From assembly GCF_031755915.1 (NCBI RefSeq), contig NC_083389.1, forward strand, positions 24,551,001 through 24,615,000: a DNA stretch of 64,000 bases. Reading direction: 5' to 3'. This document shows positions 1 to 11,350 of the stretch, piece by piece. The number at the start of each line of letters is the position of its first letter. Within the stretch, counting starts at the first letter, position 1. Origin of the DNA: Ziziphus jujuba. Taxonomy: Eukaryota > Streptophyta > Magnoliopsida > Rosales > Rhamnaceae. The position numbers were made by a program, and so were the translations under genes. The notes under the pieces are model-generated. The model had not been told where the DNA came from and searched no databases. It was given only the letters and a program-made list of their open reading frames with translations.

Positions 1-757
1 TCACCTTCTTTTCCTAAACTAATTTGTATTAATTCATTCTTTTATTTTGAATTAGGAATTAATTAATTTACAATCAAAATAATAAAATTCTAACTTCCCT
101 AAGTTGATTTGTCCAGTAAATAAACAAATAAAAACAAAATAAAAGATAGCTTCCTAAAAGAAAAACTCAAACTCAAATAAGGAAACTAGTTGACAAGTTT
201 GACAACTAAGCTAAGTTTGACCAATTTCTAGCTTGTAAAGGCTCCAAATCAGCTTCAATATTCCATGTAGGATGCCAAATAGGATTAATTATGATTTCCA
301 TATGTTTTCCTTGATTGGAACAAAGAGAAAGAGCTTAATCATCAAGATATGTCAATCCTAGCTTTTAAAGGTGAATTTTCGACCAAAAATGTCCTCCATG
401 TGCAAATGGCCTCTTTGGTTGCTTTTGCTTCTGTCTTGACTTGATTCCATGACCTGTTAGTGATATCAATTGAGTTAAAGAAGTGTTGAACCCATTCAAT
501 ACTGCCTGGAGTCCACAAATTCACTAAAACAGCTACCCGGGTCCATATTGGCCTTCACAACTTGGATGCTTAAAACAAGCTTTAAATCTTTGGGTATTGA
601 CAAGCCCTTTTGAGAATTAATGACTCCTTGTATGAAACCAGCTAGGTTGTCCTTAAATCTCTTAGCTTGTGCCCCAATGATTGGCTTGGTTTTCAACTAT
701 ATAGGATCAGCACCCCAGCGGGCAGTCAGTTGTGCAAGTACGGACAGATTCTTATCA
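1..757 (-). repeat. 3' LTR of A1 (family A), left end off window
   Basis: This stretch matches 14680-15436 along its length. It ends in TTCTTATCA, the reverse complement of the LTR start, directly before a polypurine tract. About 230 bp of the LTR lie outside the window. The part at 496-696 still encodes the degraded LTR-borne Pol tail (minus strand, AQAKRFKDNLAGF). Confidence 0.85.
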
Positions 758-770
758 TTCCCCTCCTCTT
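758..770 (-). other. Polypurine tract of A1
   Basis: On the minus strand it reads AAGAGGAGGGGAA and abuts the 3' LTR. This is the plus-strand priming site for retrotransposon DNA synthesis. Confidence 0.8.
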
Positions 771-2661
771 AAAATGAATTTTCCCTCAAATTAAAGTCAT
801 CACCTATAGCACGTGGAGATAAATTAGCAACATTAAATGTAGCACTAACATTATTATTACCTGGTAGGTTAAGCTCGTAAGCATTTTCATTAATCCTTTC
901 CAAAACTTAAAAAGGTCTATCCTAACACGGCATAAGCTTTGACTTTCTTTATTCGAGAAACCTCTCCTTTTTTAAATGCAACCATACCTAATCTCCAAGT
1001 TCAAAGGCAACTCTAATCCGACCTTGGTTATCATTCCTTGCATATTGCTCGGTCCTCCTCTCAATGCCTTTGTCTTTTCATGAATCTGCTTCACAAAATC
1101 AGCTTTTTGCTTTAGCACGTTCACTTAAAGGTAAAGATGTTAAATCTAATGGAGTCAAAGGATTAAAACCATAAACAATCCTCAAGGGTGTACATTTAGT
1201 TGCGGAATGCAAAGATCTATTATAAGTAAATTTAACATGTGGTAAACATTCCTCCCATGTTCTTAAATTTCTTCTAATTAAAGCCCTTAACAGTGCAGAC
1301 AAAGTCTTATTTACTACTTCAGTTTGTTCACAAGTTTGTGGATGATAAGTAGTTGAAAAAACCATAATGTCTTCCAAACATAACTTCAGAACTTAGCATT
1401 GCTATCCGAAACAATAGTTCTAGGCAACATTAGATGCATCATGAGTTTTATTACATGCAATAAAATGTGCCATTTTAGAAAATCTATGAACAACAACAAA
1501 AATTGAATCATTACCTATCCTAGACCTAGGTAAACCAAAAACAAAATCCATATACAAATCCACCCAAGGAATAGATGGAATCGGCACTAGGAGATGCAAA
1601 CCGTGCGGTTCCAACCCAGATTTCGATTTTTGGCATTTTAAGCATCTTTTACAAATTCTTTCCACATTCCTCTTCATATTAGGCCAATAAAAGTGTTCTT
1701 ACGGTAAGGATAAAGTTTTTAAGACCAAAATGAGCCATTAAACCACCACCATGACCTTCCTTCACTAACAATTCCCTAATGCTACAATTAAGCACACAAA
1801 GTTGATTTTTCCTAAACAAATATTCCTCAAAAATGTAGAATTTATTAAAACCATATTTTGTATAGTTCCTAAATATTTCTCCAAAGTCACTATCATGCTC
1901 ATAAAGTTCTATTAATTATTCAAATCCAAGCAATCTAGCATCTAAGGTAGAAAACAATACATACCTTTGGAATAATGCATCGGCAACCACACTTTACTTA
2001 TCTTTCTTGTAACGGATGACATAAGGAAAAGTCTTAATGCACTCAATCCATTTAGCAGGTCATTGGTTAAGCTTCCCTTGGCCTTTGATGTTCTTCAATG
2101 ATTCATGATCCGTATGAATTACAAATTCCTTCGGTATTAAGTAATGCTGCCACATCTCCAAAGCCCTCACAAACGCATACATCTCTTTGTCATATGTTGG
2201 GTATTTCAATGCTTTGCTTCATTTAGATTCTCACTAAATTATGCTATGGGTCTTCCTTTTTACATCAAGATAGCTCCAATATCTACACCCAAAGCATCAC
2301 ATTCAATTTCAAAAATTTAATCAAAATTCGGCAATTCTAATAAAGTTGCATTAGATAATTTTTCTTTCAACAAATTGAAAGATTACTTTTGTGCTTCACC
2401 CCATTTGAACCCAACATTCTTCTTGACAACCTCGGTCAAAGGTGCTGCGATGCTGCTAAAATCCTTGACAAATCTCCTATAGAAGCTAGCCAAACTATGA
2501 AAACTTCTTACTTGGGTGGTAGAAGTAGGTTTCAGCCACTCTTCATTAGCTTTGATTTTGGATTGATCAACTTTAATTCCCGCAGCACTTACAACAAATC
2601 TTAGAAAAACCAATTCATCTTTACAAAACTCACACTTTTTGAGGTTAGCAAATAATCTTTT
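771..2661 (-). pseudogene. A1 pol 3' half: RT end, RNase H, integrase
   Basis: Read on the minus strand from 2661 leftward, the order is RT C-terminus with [21 protein letters not shown] (2383-2661), a decayed RNase H region (1900-2380), the integrase zinc finger and core start with [16 protein letters not shown] (1420-1677), the core end with [14 protein letters not shown] (1099-1377), and the integrase C-terminus with [13 protein letters not shown] (about 800-1080). Part of the core around the second catalytic Asp is missing between 1377 and 1420. Many frameshifts and stops are present. The other half lies beyond the B1 insertion, at 10610-12150. Confidence 0.8.
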
Positions 2662-3537
2662 TGATACGCTCACGGATGCGTGTATGGTAGTGAGATGATG
2701 ATTTTAAATCAAATGAAATGACAAATGAATAACCAGAGGATGATTGGATATGGAGATGGAAAGAAAAAAAAATTGCTAGGAACTTAAAACATAAAATAAA
2801 AATAAAAATAAAATAAAATATATCCAGCCAAGACCCACTACCTATCTAAAGGTAGGAACCTATGGTATTGACTTATGACCCTTTATCTATGAATGATAAG
2901 AACCATAAGTATAAAGACACTCTCAAGTGAGTAACCTGAAGGTCCAAGAATAATGGTGAAAGACCAATTCTCAAAGAGAGAAAATTTCATACAAAAAAAC
3001 CAATCTCCTTACAAATGGAAAAATAAAATCCTTAAATAGAGTCTAAGACTCTTTAGAAACCCTAGACAAAGCATTAAAGATTATTTTGACTTACTTTGAA
3101 CCAGCTATAATTACCTTGTATAGTTATTACACGTCCAAAATTACCAAGACAAAATTAAATGCTTAATTTAATCTAGTTGGGCCTAGCTAGCATCAAATTA
3201 CATGGCCCAAACGTTCTAAAATACGTGGTCTCTTAAAATAGGACCCACACAGCCCATTTTACAATTTCCTCAAGTCCATTTTATAATTCTCCAAGCCCAA
3301 AATGTGCCCCTTTAATTTTGGCTTACTCTCCAAACCAAAAACATTTGATCTTGGGCTATCAAATAGTTGTTCTTGAACTTGGAATTCTCAAAAGTGGGTT
3401 TGGTAATGTCCTCCTCTTTAAACACATCAGGATCTTTCATGAATGCAAATAAGGCCTCCTTGAATCTTTTGGCTTTACTTCGAGTAATTGGGCCTTGAGG
3501 CAGCTGAAAGTAATCTTTGGAAGTGTGATGTGCATCA
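2662..3537 (-). repeat. 3' LTR of B1 (family B)
   Basis: It starts TGATACGCTCACGG and ends TGATGTGCATCA on the plus strand. The same sequence recurs as the 5' LTR (8028-10609) and as solo copies at 32504-33343, 33691-34524 and 34842-35716. The Pol frame enters it from the internal side: 3312-3537 encodes GPITRSKAKRFKEALFAF and a tail ending VWRVSQN. Confidence 0.9.
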
Positions 3538-4062
3538 TTCCCCCCTTCTTTGAAGAGATTCGTCCTCGAATCTTCACCTGCATCAAAGAGAGATAAATCA
3601 CTAACATTGAATGTGGAACTCACATTGTACTCACCGGGCAAGTCAATTTTGTAAACATTATCATTAATTTTCTCTAAGACTTGAAATGGACCATCCCCTC
3701 TTGGATGCAACTAAGTCTTCCTCCTTTCGAAAAATCTCTCCTTTCTCATGTGCACCCAAACCCAATCTCGTGGTTCAAAAATCACTTGCTTCCTTCCTTT
3801 ATTAGACTTCTTTTCATAGATTTTAGTTTTCTTCACAATGTGCTCTTTCACCTTGGTGTGTAAGTCCTGCACAAGCTTTGCTTTCGCTTTGCCATCCATG
3901 GAAACAATTTCATTAGTAGGTAAGGGCAGTAAATCCAATAGTGTAAGGGGATTAAAACCATAAACAATTTCAAATGGTGAACAATTGATGGATGAATGCA
4001 ATGTAAGCTATAGGCCTCCCGTCCTACCAAAGCAGCTTCGCCAAGTTTTTCACTAAAGTAAG
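3312..4062 (-). pseudogene. B1 integrase C-terminus running into the 3' LTR
   Basis: Minus strand. It begins just after a deletion junction. It carries the end of the integrase core ([20 protein letters not shown]), a basic linker, and the SH3-like C-terminal region (WVWVHMRKERF...GDGPFQVL...[17 protein letters not shown]). One in-frame stop (3711-3713) interrupts it. The frame then passes through the polypurine tract as FKEGGNDAHH and continues about 75 codons into the LTR with GPITRSKAKRFKEAL. There is no recognisable chromodomain. The LTR-borne tail resembles the CRM-type layout; the function of the tail is inferred, not seen. Confidence 0.75.
3538..3550 (-). other. Polypurine tract of B1
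   Basis: On the minus strand it reads AAGAAGGGGGGAA, directly before the 3' LTR. It is also translated, as EGGN, in the frame that enters the LTR. Confidence 0.8.
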
Positions 4063-4687
4063 CTCTACCGAGTTTTTCACTAAAGTAAGCTATAGGCCTC
4101 CTGTCCTGCATCAAAACACCTCCTATGGTAAGACCAGAAGCATCACATTTAATTTCAAAATTTTTAGCAAAATTAGGTAAAGCAAGAACATGTCCATTTG
4201 TTAGCTTATTTTTAAGAGTATTAAAAGCTCTCTCTTGTTCTTCTCCCCATTTGAAAATTACATTGTTCTTAACAAGCTCATTCAAAGGTGCAGCAATGGT
4301 GCTAAAGTCGTCAACAAACCTCCTATAGAAGCTAGCTAACCCAAGAAAACTCATAACCTCACTTGCATTTTTAGGTGTTGGCCACTCTTTAATGGATTGG
4401 ACCTTCGACTCATCAACTTTCACACCATTAGAACTAACAACAAAACCTAGGAAAACGACTTCATTCATACAAAAACAACATTTCTTTAAATTGGCATACA
4501 ATCTTTCAGTTCTAAGAACATCTAGCACATTTCCAATATGCTCTATATGCTCTTCCAAACTCTTACTATATATGAGAATGTCATCAAAATACACAACTAC
4601 AAACTTTCCTATAAATGCATGCAGGACATGGTTCATTAACCTCATGAATGTACTAGGTGCATTTGTCAAGCCAGATGGCATGACCAA
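3848..4687 (-). pseudogene. B1 reverse transcriptase C-half and start of RNase H
   Basis: It continues the 4688-7123 frame after a single TGA. It contains the RT catalytic motif YFDDILIYS, the thumb/connection text ([25 protein letters not shown]) and the first RNase H strand ([30 protein letters not shown]). A short duplication repeats AYFSEKLG. After that the frame runs out of register into the integrase C-terminus. The remaining RNase H catalytic residues and the integrase HHCC and DDE residues are gone, so this copy could not integrate on its own. Confidence 0.8.
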
Positions 4688-7123
4688 TCACTCATATAAA
4701 CCTTGCTTAGTTTTGAAAGCTGTTTTCCACTCATCCCCCTCCCTCATCCTAATTTGGTGGTAACCACTCCTAAGGTCTATTTTGGAGAAAATTTGGGAAC
4801 CATGCAGCTCATCAAGCATGTCATCTAAACTAGGGATAGGATAATGATACTTTACCATAATTTTGTTAATGGCTCTGCAATCCACACACATTCTCCAAGT
4901 TCCATCTTTCTTGGGCACTAAAAGCACCGATATAGCACATGGGCTCATACTCTCTTGAATATACCCTTTTGCCAAAAGTTCTTCAACTTGTTTTTGTAAC
5001 TCCTTTGCTTCTGCCAGATTGGTTCTATAAACTGGACGATTTGGTATTGTAACTCCCGGAATGAAATCTATTTGGTGCTTAATCCTTCTTAGTGGTGGTA
5101 ATCCACTTAGAACCTCCTTGGGAAATATATCTCCATGTTCATGCAAAAGAGATACCATTGCACTAGGCAAGGTATTATTAGTATCAAGGTTCTCATCCTT
5201 GTACAACATAAGAAAAATGGGTTTTTGAGTTATAAATGCACTCTTCAAGTCACTCATTTTTTCATAAAAACTCTTTTGTTTTCTTTCTTTTTCACCACTC
5301 TCTTTTTCTTGGTAGTCATTCCCTTTTCTCTCTATTTCTTTCCCCTTTTCTTCTCTTGCTTTCTTTTCTTTTGCATGTTCACCCTTTTCAATCTTTTTCT
5401 CACCCTTTTCTTTTTCTTCGTTTTTCTCACTTTTCTCTCTTTTATTTTTCATTTGTACTTCCAATATTTGATGTGGAGTCATGGGAGCAAAAGTTGTTTT
5501 TCTTCCATCCTTGTTGAAGGTGTATTTATTGGTGAATCCATCATGGCTAACCTTCCTATCGTACTGCCAAGGCCTTCCTAAAAGAATGTGACCAGCTTGC
5601 ATGGGGACCACATTGCACTCCACTTCATCTTGATATCTTCCAGTGGTGAACAAGACTTTAACTTGCTTAGCAACTTTGATTTCCGCACAATCATTCAACC
5701 ATTGCAACTTGTATGGGCGAGGATGCTTGGTTGTCCTTAGCTTTAACTTCTTCACCAATTCTTCACTTGCCACATTTGTACAGCTTCCTCCATCGATTAT
5801 CAGATTGCAAACCCTTCCTTGGACTTGACATCTTGTATGGAAAATGTTCTCCCTTTGGTCCTTTTCTTCTTCCTTGGCTTGTGCATTTAGAGCTCTCCTC
5901 ACCACCCCTTCTTCTGCATATTCACATTCACTTTCTTCCAACTCTGATTCTTCATCTTCACCTTCTTCATTTTCGCTTTTGGACTCGATTCCTCCATTCC
6001 TCATCACCATGGTTCTGCGATTAAGACATTGAGAAGCAATATGTCCTTTTCTTAAGCATTTGAAACATTGGATGTCCTTATGCCTTTTTTGTTCTTCTTC
6101 TTTAGCTTTCCCTTTGTCCCTTTCCTTAGAAACTTCTCCTTTCGAGTTGTCGAATTTACTGTTGTATGGTTTGTCATTCTTCTTCCAATTTGAATTTCCA
6201 CCTTTCCAAGTATTTCCTCCCTTTCCAAAGGCGCTAATGGAGTTCTTTTTAAAAGATGAATTCCTTTTCTTGAGTTGTTTCTCCACCTTGGTTGCCAAGT
6301 GAATCACATCCTCCAATTCTACATATGGTTGCAACTCCACCACATTTGCTATATCCTTATTAAGCCCTTCAATAAACCTAGAAATTGTAGCTTCTCGGTC
6401 CTCCACAACATTAGCTCTAATCATAGCAACCTTCATTTCCTTTGAATACTCTTCCACACTCATATTGCCTTGAGTTAAACCTTGAAGTTTTCGGTATAAC
6501 TCTCGGTAATAATAGTTTGAAATGAATCTTTTCCTCAAAATAGCTTTGAGTTCTACCCATGTTCTTATCGGCCTCTCACCATTCCTTCTTCGGTTCATGA
6601 CAAGTTGATCCCACCATATGATTGCATACTCACTAAACTCAATCACAGCAAGCTTTACCTTCTTCTCCTTGGAGTAGTTGTGGCAATCAAAGATTAGATC
6701 TACCTTCTTTTCCCAATTGAGGTACTCATCCGGATCATTCCTTCCTTGGAATGATGGTATGCTCATTTTGATACTGTTCAAATTACCATCCTCTTCATCT
6801 CGACCTCTATGATTCCTCCTTGGTAAATTCCCTCTCCTTACTCCTCTCCTTGTACCCATTCTAGGATCCTCAAACTCAAACTCTTCCTCATATTCATCCT
6901 TACTAATTTCTTCAATATCTTCTTCTCTAGGCATTGGAGCTCTTCTATTGTTTCTCCTTCCTTCATTAGTAACCTGTGGTGGGTGTGGTCTAGGGAAATT
7001 CCTTTGAGTATTCATTTGTTCTTCCATCAAAGTCATACGCCTCATTAATTCTTCAAACTTCCTTTCCATATTGTTGTTGGCATTGATTTCTTCACATTTT
7101 GCTCTAAGCTCATCGGATGACAT
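4688..7123 (-). CDS. B1 Gag-protease-RT open frame
   Basis: A frame of 811 codons is counted from the ATG at 7121-7123 (MSSDELRAKCEE). An earlier in-frame ATG at 7249 adds 42 residues without Gag character. Order: a coiled N-terminus; the retrotransposon Gag domain (about residues 150-285, WWDQL...LRKRFI); a basic stretch; the zinc knuckle CFKCLRKGHIASQC (353-366), which binds RNA; the aspartic protease with IIDGGSCTN at about 442 (DGG in place of the usual D(S/T)G); a very Lys/Glu-rich spacer (560-620); and the RT fingers/palm with [20 protein letters not shown]. It ends at a TGA where the family has Trp, directly before the YFDD half. Gag and protease look intact. Confidence 0.8.
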   Translation of the reverse strand: MSSDELRAKCEEINANNNMERKFEELMRRMTLMEEQMNTQRNFPRPHPPQVTNEGRRNNRRAPMPREEDIEEISKDEYEEEFEFEDPRMGTRRGVRRGNLPRRNHRGRDEEDGNLNSIKMSIPSFQGRNDPDEYLNWEKKVDLIFDCHNYSKEKKVKLAVIEFSEYAIIWWDQLVMNRRRNGERPIRTWVELKAILRKRFISNYYYRELYRKLQGLTQGNMSVEEYSKEMKVAMIRANVVEDREATISRFIEGLNKDIANVVELQPYVELEDVIHLATKVEKQLKKRNSSFKKNSISAFGKGGNTWKGGNSNWKKNDKPYNSKFDNSKGEVSKERDKGKAKEEEQKRHKDIQCFKCLRKGHIASQCLNRRTMVMRNGGIESKSENEEGEDEESELEESECEYAEEGVVRRALNAQAKEEEKDQRENIFHTRCQVQGRVCNLIIDGGSCTNVASEELVKKLKLRTTKHPRPYKLQWLNDCAEIKVAKQVKVLFTTGRYQDEVECNVVPMQAGHILLGRPWQYDRKVSHDGFTNKYTFNKDGRKTTFAPMTPHQILEVQMKNKREKSEKNEEKEKGEKKIEKGEHAKEKKAREEKGKEIERKGNDYQEKESGEKERKQKSFYEKMSDLKSAFITQKPIFLMLYKDENLDTNNTLPSAMVSLLHEHGDIFPKEVLSGLPPLRRIKHQIDFIPGVTIPNRPVYRTNLAEAKELQKQVEELLAKGYIQESMSPCAISVLLVPKKDGTWRMCVDCRAINKIMVKYHYPIPSLDDMLDELHGSQIFSKIDLRSGYHQIRMREGDEWKTAFKTKQGLYE

Positions 7124-8012
7124 GGTGAAAGAAATGTCCTCACTACACTCCCTCACATGTTTTCTCTCACTCTCGTGTTTCACACACACACAAAATAAAG
7201 AAAGAAAATATGCACTAGGTGATTCACCAAGTTCTATTGGACTCAACAAGTACCACTGTCAAGCACAATATACTTATTTGAACAAGGGTGAAACAAGAAA
7301 TGCAGCACTTTTATGAGATGATGAACAAAATAACAAAATAACAAAAAATGCGCAAGCAAGAAATAGGAAGGAACAAGATTCTAAGAAGGACAGGAAGAGA
7401 AAATGACAATGGAAATAGTGAGAAAAAAAAAAGGCAAAATAACAATCATTGAATTAAGATCAAATGAATAGAGTATATTGGAAGATTTGTAGCGACTAAT
7501 ATAGATAATCCTGTTAAACAAATCAAACAACCAGATCAATCAAGAGGAAAGATTTTGAAAGGTTGGATATACTTTCAAGTGCCAAAAAGGATATGCTTAT
7601 ATATATATATATATGTATCAGATTTTTCACAACTTTTTTTTTCGATTTTTTTTTAATTTTTAATTTTTTAAACAACCTTTGCTAAGATATATGGTTGGAT
7701 ATATATATATACGTATATATATCAAACCTTCCAAACAACAGCAAGTGGCAAAAATAATTCAAAGATTCTACCGTAACTCAATGAACAAGATTGTGGATTT
7801 TCTAGGGTATGCCAAGCAAAAGAAACACAACAAAAATGGACGGAAACACAAAATGGGAATAGAAGAACAAATTAACAGCAAATGACAAGGAAAGAAGAAA
7901 AAAGGAACAAAAGAAAAACATCAGAAAACAAAACAACGCAAGCTAGGGTTTCAATATGTTATAATTAGGAAATAAATAAAACAAAGAGAATTTTCACATA
8001 CCTTGTAACCGA
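7124..8012 (-). other. B1 5' leader, no gene
   Basis: This is the untranslated leader between the primer-binding site and gag. It is purine-rich on the plus strand, with a TA microsatellite near 7595-7615 and short T runs near 7630-7670. Small open frames here look random. Confidence 0.6.
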
Positions 8013-8024
8013 GCTCTAATACCA
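8013..8024 (-). other. Primer-binding site of B1
   Basis: The minus strand reads TGGTATTAGAGC, three bases in from the LTR. That is one mismatch from the plant initiator-Met tRNA complement TGGTATCAGAGC. Confidence 0.8.
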
Positions 8025-8027
8025 AAA

Positions 8028-10609
8028 TGATACGCTCACGGATGCGTGTATCGTAGTGAGATGATGATTTTGAATCCAATGAAATGACAAGTGAATAACC
8101 AGAGGATGATTGTATATGAAGATGGAAAGAAAAACAATTGCAAGGAACTTAAAACATAAAATAAAAATAAAAATAAAATAATATATATCCAACCAAGGCC
8201 CACTACCTATTTAGAGGTAGGAACCTATGGTATTGACTTATGACCCTTTATCTATGGAAGATAAGAACCATAAGTATAAAGACACTCTCAAGTGAGTAAC
8301 CTGAAGGTCTAAGAATAATGGTGAAAAACCCATTCTCAAAGAGAGAAAATTTCATTCAAAAAAACCAATCTCCTTACAAATGGAGAAATAAAATCGTTAA
8401 ATAGAGCCTAAGACTCTTTAGAAACCCTAGACAAAGCATTAGAGATTATTTTGACTTATTTTTTATGTGTAAAATCAACTCGCAAGTGCACGAATCGTTT
8501 TCAAGTAATAAAGTGGAAAAAATAGTGTTGTCGTACCCAAGGGATTAAGAATTAAGTACCAAAGATAATTAGGTTTTGGTAATAGTTGAACCAACAATTA
8601 AGATGGCAATTGAAAACTAAATAAACTAAATTAAACAAAAGCAATCAATTAAAATTAGATCAATTTCAAGTAAAGAGAGAGTTAAATTAATAATTATGAA
8701 TACTAGGGCATTTGATTTCACCACTAACTATTCCAATTTAATTACTTAAATATGTGAATTTAATTAACTAGTAATTTTTTTAACCACACTTAATCACAAA
8801 ATTAATCAAAAGTAGTTTTCACTCACAATTGATAATATTCACATAACCTAATTTATTCCTTCCGGCCCATAAATTAAATCATGCAAATTCATTAAGCATA
8901 GATTAAGCAACTAATATGGCATGAGACATAACTATTTTCCAATCAATTCTGCATTCATGAAAATCATTGGAGATCCATAATATTATCATTTTCCAAGCTC
9001 AAATATTATTAAAATCATTCATTCCTTCAGGCCTATGAAAGCATTAAGCATATCAATGATTTATTAACAAAATCTATTACTAATTAAATAAAACTCAACA
9101 TATATTAAAGTAATTAAACCTTCATAATTTGGGCTACATCATAGCCCTAGCTATGAAAATTAGTTCATGAAAAAAATAAATTCAACATCCATAATTATTA
9201 AAAATAATAAGATTCACAATTAAAGAGAAAAGAGAAGAGAATAAAAACTATTGAAGAAATTCTCCTCCAAGAGCTCTCAAAGTGGTAAGCCTTCTTCTCC
9301 AAGCAAGTCCACATCTCTAGGCCTCTTCCAATCTCTCCAATTGATATTCTAAAACTCTAAAATTTTAAAACCCTAGAACCCTTAAGAGAACCTTAGAAAC
9401 TCCCAAAATTTGGTTTGTTTCTATTTAAGCTTCCTAAAAGCTCTTAAATAACTCTCTAAACTTGTATATCTTCCTTCAATGTGGTGGAGGCTATATATAT
9501 AGGACCTTGGGAACCTTTTTCTCTCTTTATTTTCAATATGGGAGTCTTGGAGGATACCTTTTTTAGGCCTTTAAGAGGGTTGGACGAATTTCATGTGTAA
9601 AAAGGAAACTTGATATTATTTGCTCTCCAATACTTTCCTTTTCTCTAATTCTTTCTAAAAAAAATAGTTAATTAGTCTTTTTACCCTTAATGAAGCATGT
9701 GACATGACATGTGCCTCATTAATGATAAATTAACCAATTATTACCACTTGTCTTTATCTTGGCCCCCTAATTGTCTTGATTCCCTCTTTTGATCAATGGT
9801 GGAGATTTAACTAGAATATTCCTTTTTATAAATTCCAAACTTTAAATGACGATAACTCTTTACTCGCACCTCGAAATTCAAAAATAATGAGACATTTGAG
9901 ATTGTCAGATTGTGAGAATTCTTATGACATCCACTTCCATTATAAAATTCCCGATGGAATCTTCAAAGTATCTTTTTGGAATCTTTTTAATGCTTAGTCC
10001 GTTCGAGCTCAAATCTTGCTTCCCACCATAATTTAACCCAAGTAATCCATTTTTATGGTTGTTTTCTTAAAATTCTTCCTCTTTCACCTAGATTAAGAAA
10101 AATACATAATTAAGTATCTTTCCATAACAAATTAGCACAAACTAACAAATATTAAGCTATAAATATGGCATAAAATCATTAATATTTTAGACCTAACAAT
10201 TTTTAACTAGCTAGAATTACCTTGTATAGTTATTACACGTCCAAAATTACCAAGACAAAATTAAATGCTTAATTTAACCTAGTTGGGCCTAGCTAAAATA
10301 CCTGGTCTCTTAAAATAGCACTCAAACAGCCCATTTTACAATTTCCTCAAGCCCATTTTATAATCCTCCAAGGCCAAAACATCCCCCTTTAATTTTGGCT
10401 TACTTTCCAAACCAAAAACACTTGATCTTGGGCTATCAAATAGTTATTCTTGAACTTGGAATTCTCAAAAGTTGGTAATGTCCTCATTTTTAAGCACATC
10501 AAGATCATTCATGAATGCAAATAAGGCCTCCTTGAATCTTTTGGCTCTACTTCAAGTAATTGGGCGTTGAGGCAGCTGAAAGGGATCATTGGGAGTGTGA
10601 TGTGCATCA
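8028..10609 (-). repeat. 5' LTR of B1, split by solo LTR D1
   Basis: LTR sequence is found at 8028-8462 and 10204-10609, matching 2662-3537. The middle 8463-10198 is a family D insertion. The right end TGATGTGCATCA is followed by resumed RT text of A1. Confidence 0.88.
8463..10198 (+). mobile_element. Solo LTR D1 (family D)
   Basis: It runs from TTATGTGTAAAATC to GACCTAACA and is flanked by perfect 5-bp duplications ATTTT (8458-8462 and 10199-10203). The other copies start TGATGTGTAA, so the first dinucleotide here has mutated from TG. No coding sequence is seen. It contains GCTATATATATAGG near 9490, a likely TATA box. The other two copies are 47826-49567 (reverse) and 60929-62567. No internal region of this family is in the window, so I cannot assign its superfamily. 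Confidence 0.85.
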
Positions 10610-11350
10610 CTTTCCTTCCTAAGTACTCCTAAAACTAATCTAAGATGTTCTACATGCTCATCTAAATGCCTACTATATACAAGAATATCATCAAAATAAG
10701 CAACCATAAATTTTCCAATAAATTGATAGATAACATGATTCATTAATCTCATGAAAGTGCTAGGTGCATTAGTTAGACCAAATGGCATTACTAACCACTC
10801 AAACAAACCATATATTAGTTTTAAATCAGTTTTCCATTCATCACCCTCAATCATCCAAATTTGATGATATCCATTCATAAGATCAATTTTAAGAAACATG
10901 CATGCATCATGTAATTCATCTAACATATCATCTAACCTAGGAATTGGGATGCTTATATTTAATGGTTATATTATTAATAGCCCTACAATCCACACACATG
11001 TGCCATGAACCATCTTTCTTAGGTACTAATAAAATAGGAACAGCACATCGAATCATGCTTTCACGAAAATAATAGCCCTGGCACAAAATCAATTTGATGT
11101 TTAATCTCTCGGATAGGTGTAAACCATTAGAAATCTCCTCCGAAAAGACATCTTCAAAATCCAGCAAAAGAGAAGAGATAGAACTTGGCAATTCAAGTTC
11201 TTCAGGGTTAGCTTGATCATTTAAATAAACATCTTTATAAATCATGACCAGCAAGGGTTTATCACTTAAAAATGCCTTTTTAACTTCTCCAGAACTAAGA
11301 TAAAAATTCTTCTTTTTCTTCTCTTTCCTTTCTTTTTCTTGGTGACTCAT
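10610..11350 (-). pseudogene. A1 reverse transcriptase N-half
   Basis: Minus strand. 10937-11350 holds the spacer and the RT start ([23 protein letters not shown]). 10610-10926 holds [44 protein letters not shown] and the catalytic YFDDILVYS. A deletion removes the segment before the LVPKKD motif, and a frameshift lies at about 10930. The coding text stops at 10610, where B1 inserted, and resumes at 2661. Confidence 0.8.

Larger units (their letters stand above)
2662..10609 (-). mobile_element. Ty3/gypsy element B1, internally deleted, with nested solo LTR
   Basis: This is a full-length insertion on the minus strand: 3' LTR 2662-3537, polypurine tract 3538-3550, pol-gag 3551-7123, leader, primer-binding site 8013-8024, and 5' LTR 8028-10609, lengthened by solo LTR D1. 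It interrupts the RT gene of A1, with target duplication CTTTT/CTTTC. The coding region is the best preserved in the window: one open frame of over 800 codons covers gag, protease and the start of RT. However, most of RNase H and the integrase core are deleted near 4010-4060. It therefore could move only with enzymes supplied in trans. Confidence 0.9.

Noticed and set aside
5135..6302. Several plus-strand open frames rich in Phe, Leu and Ser opposite B1 gag-protease
   Set aside because: They are antisense shadows of the Lys/Glu-rich minus-strand frame; no domain or codon character of their own.
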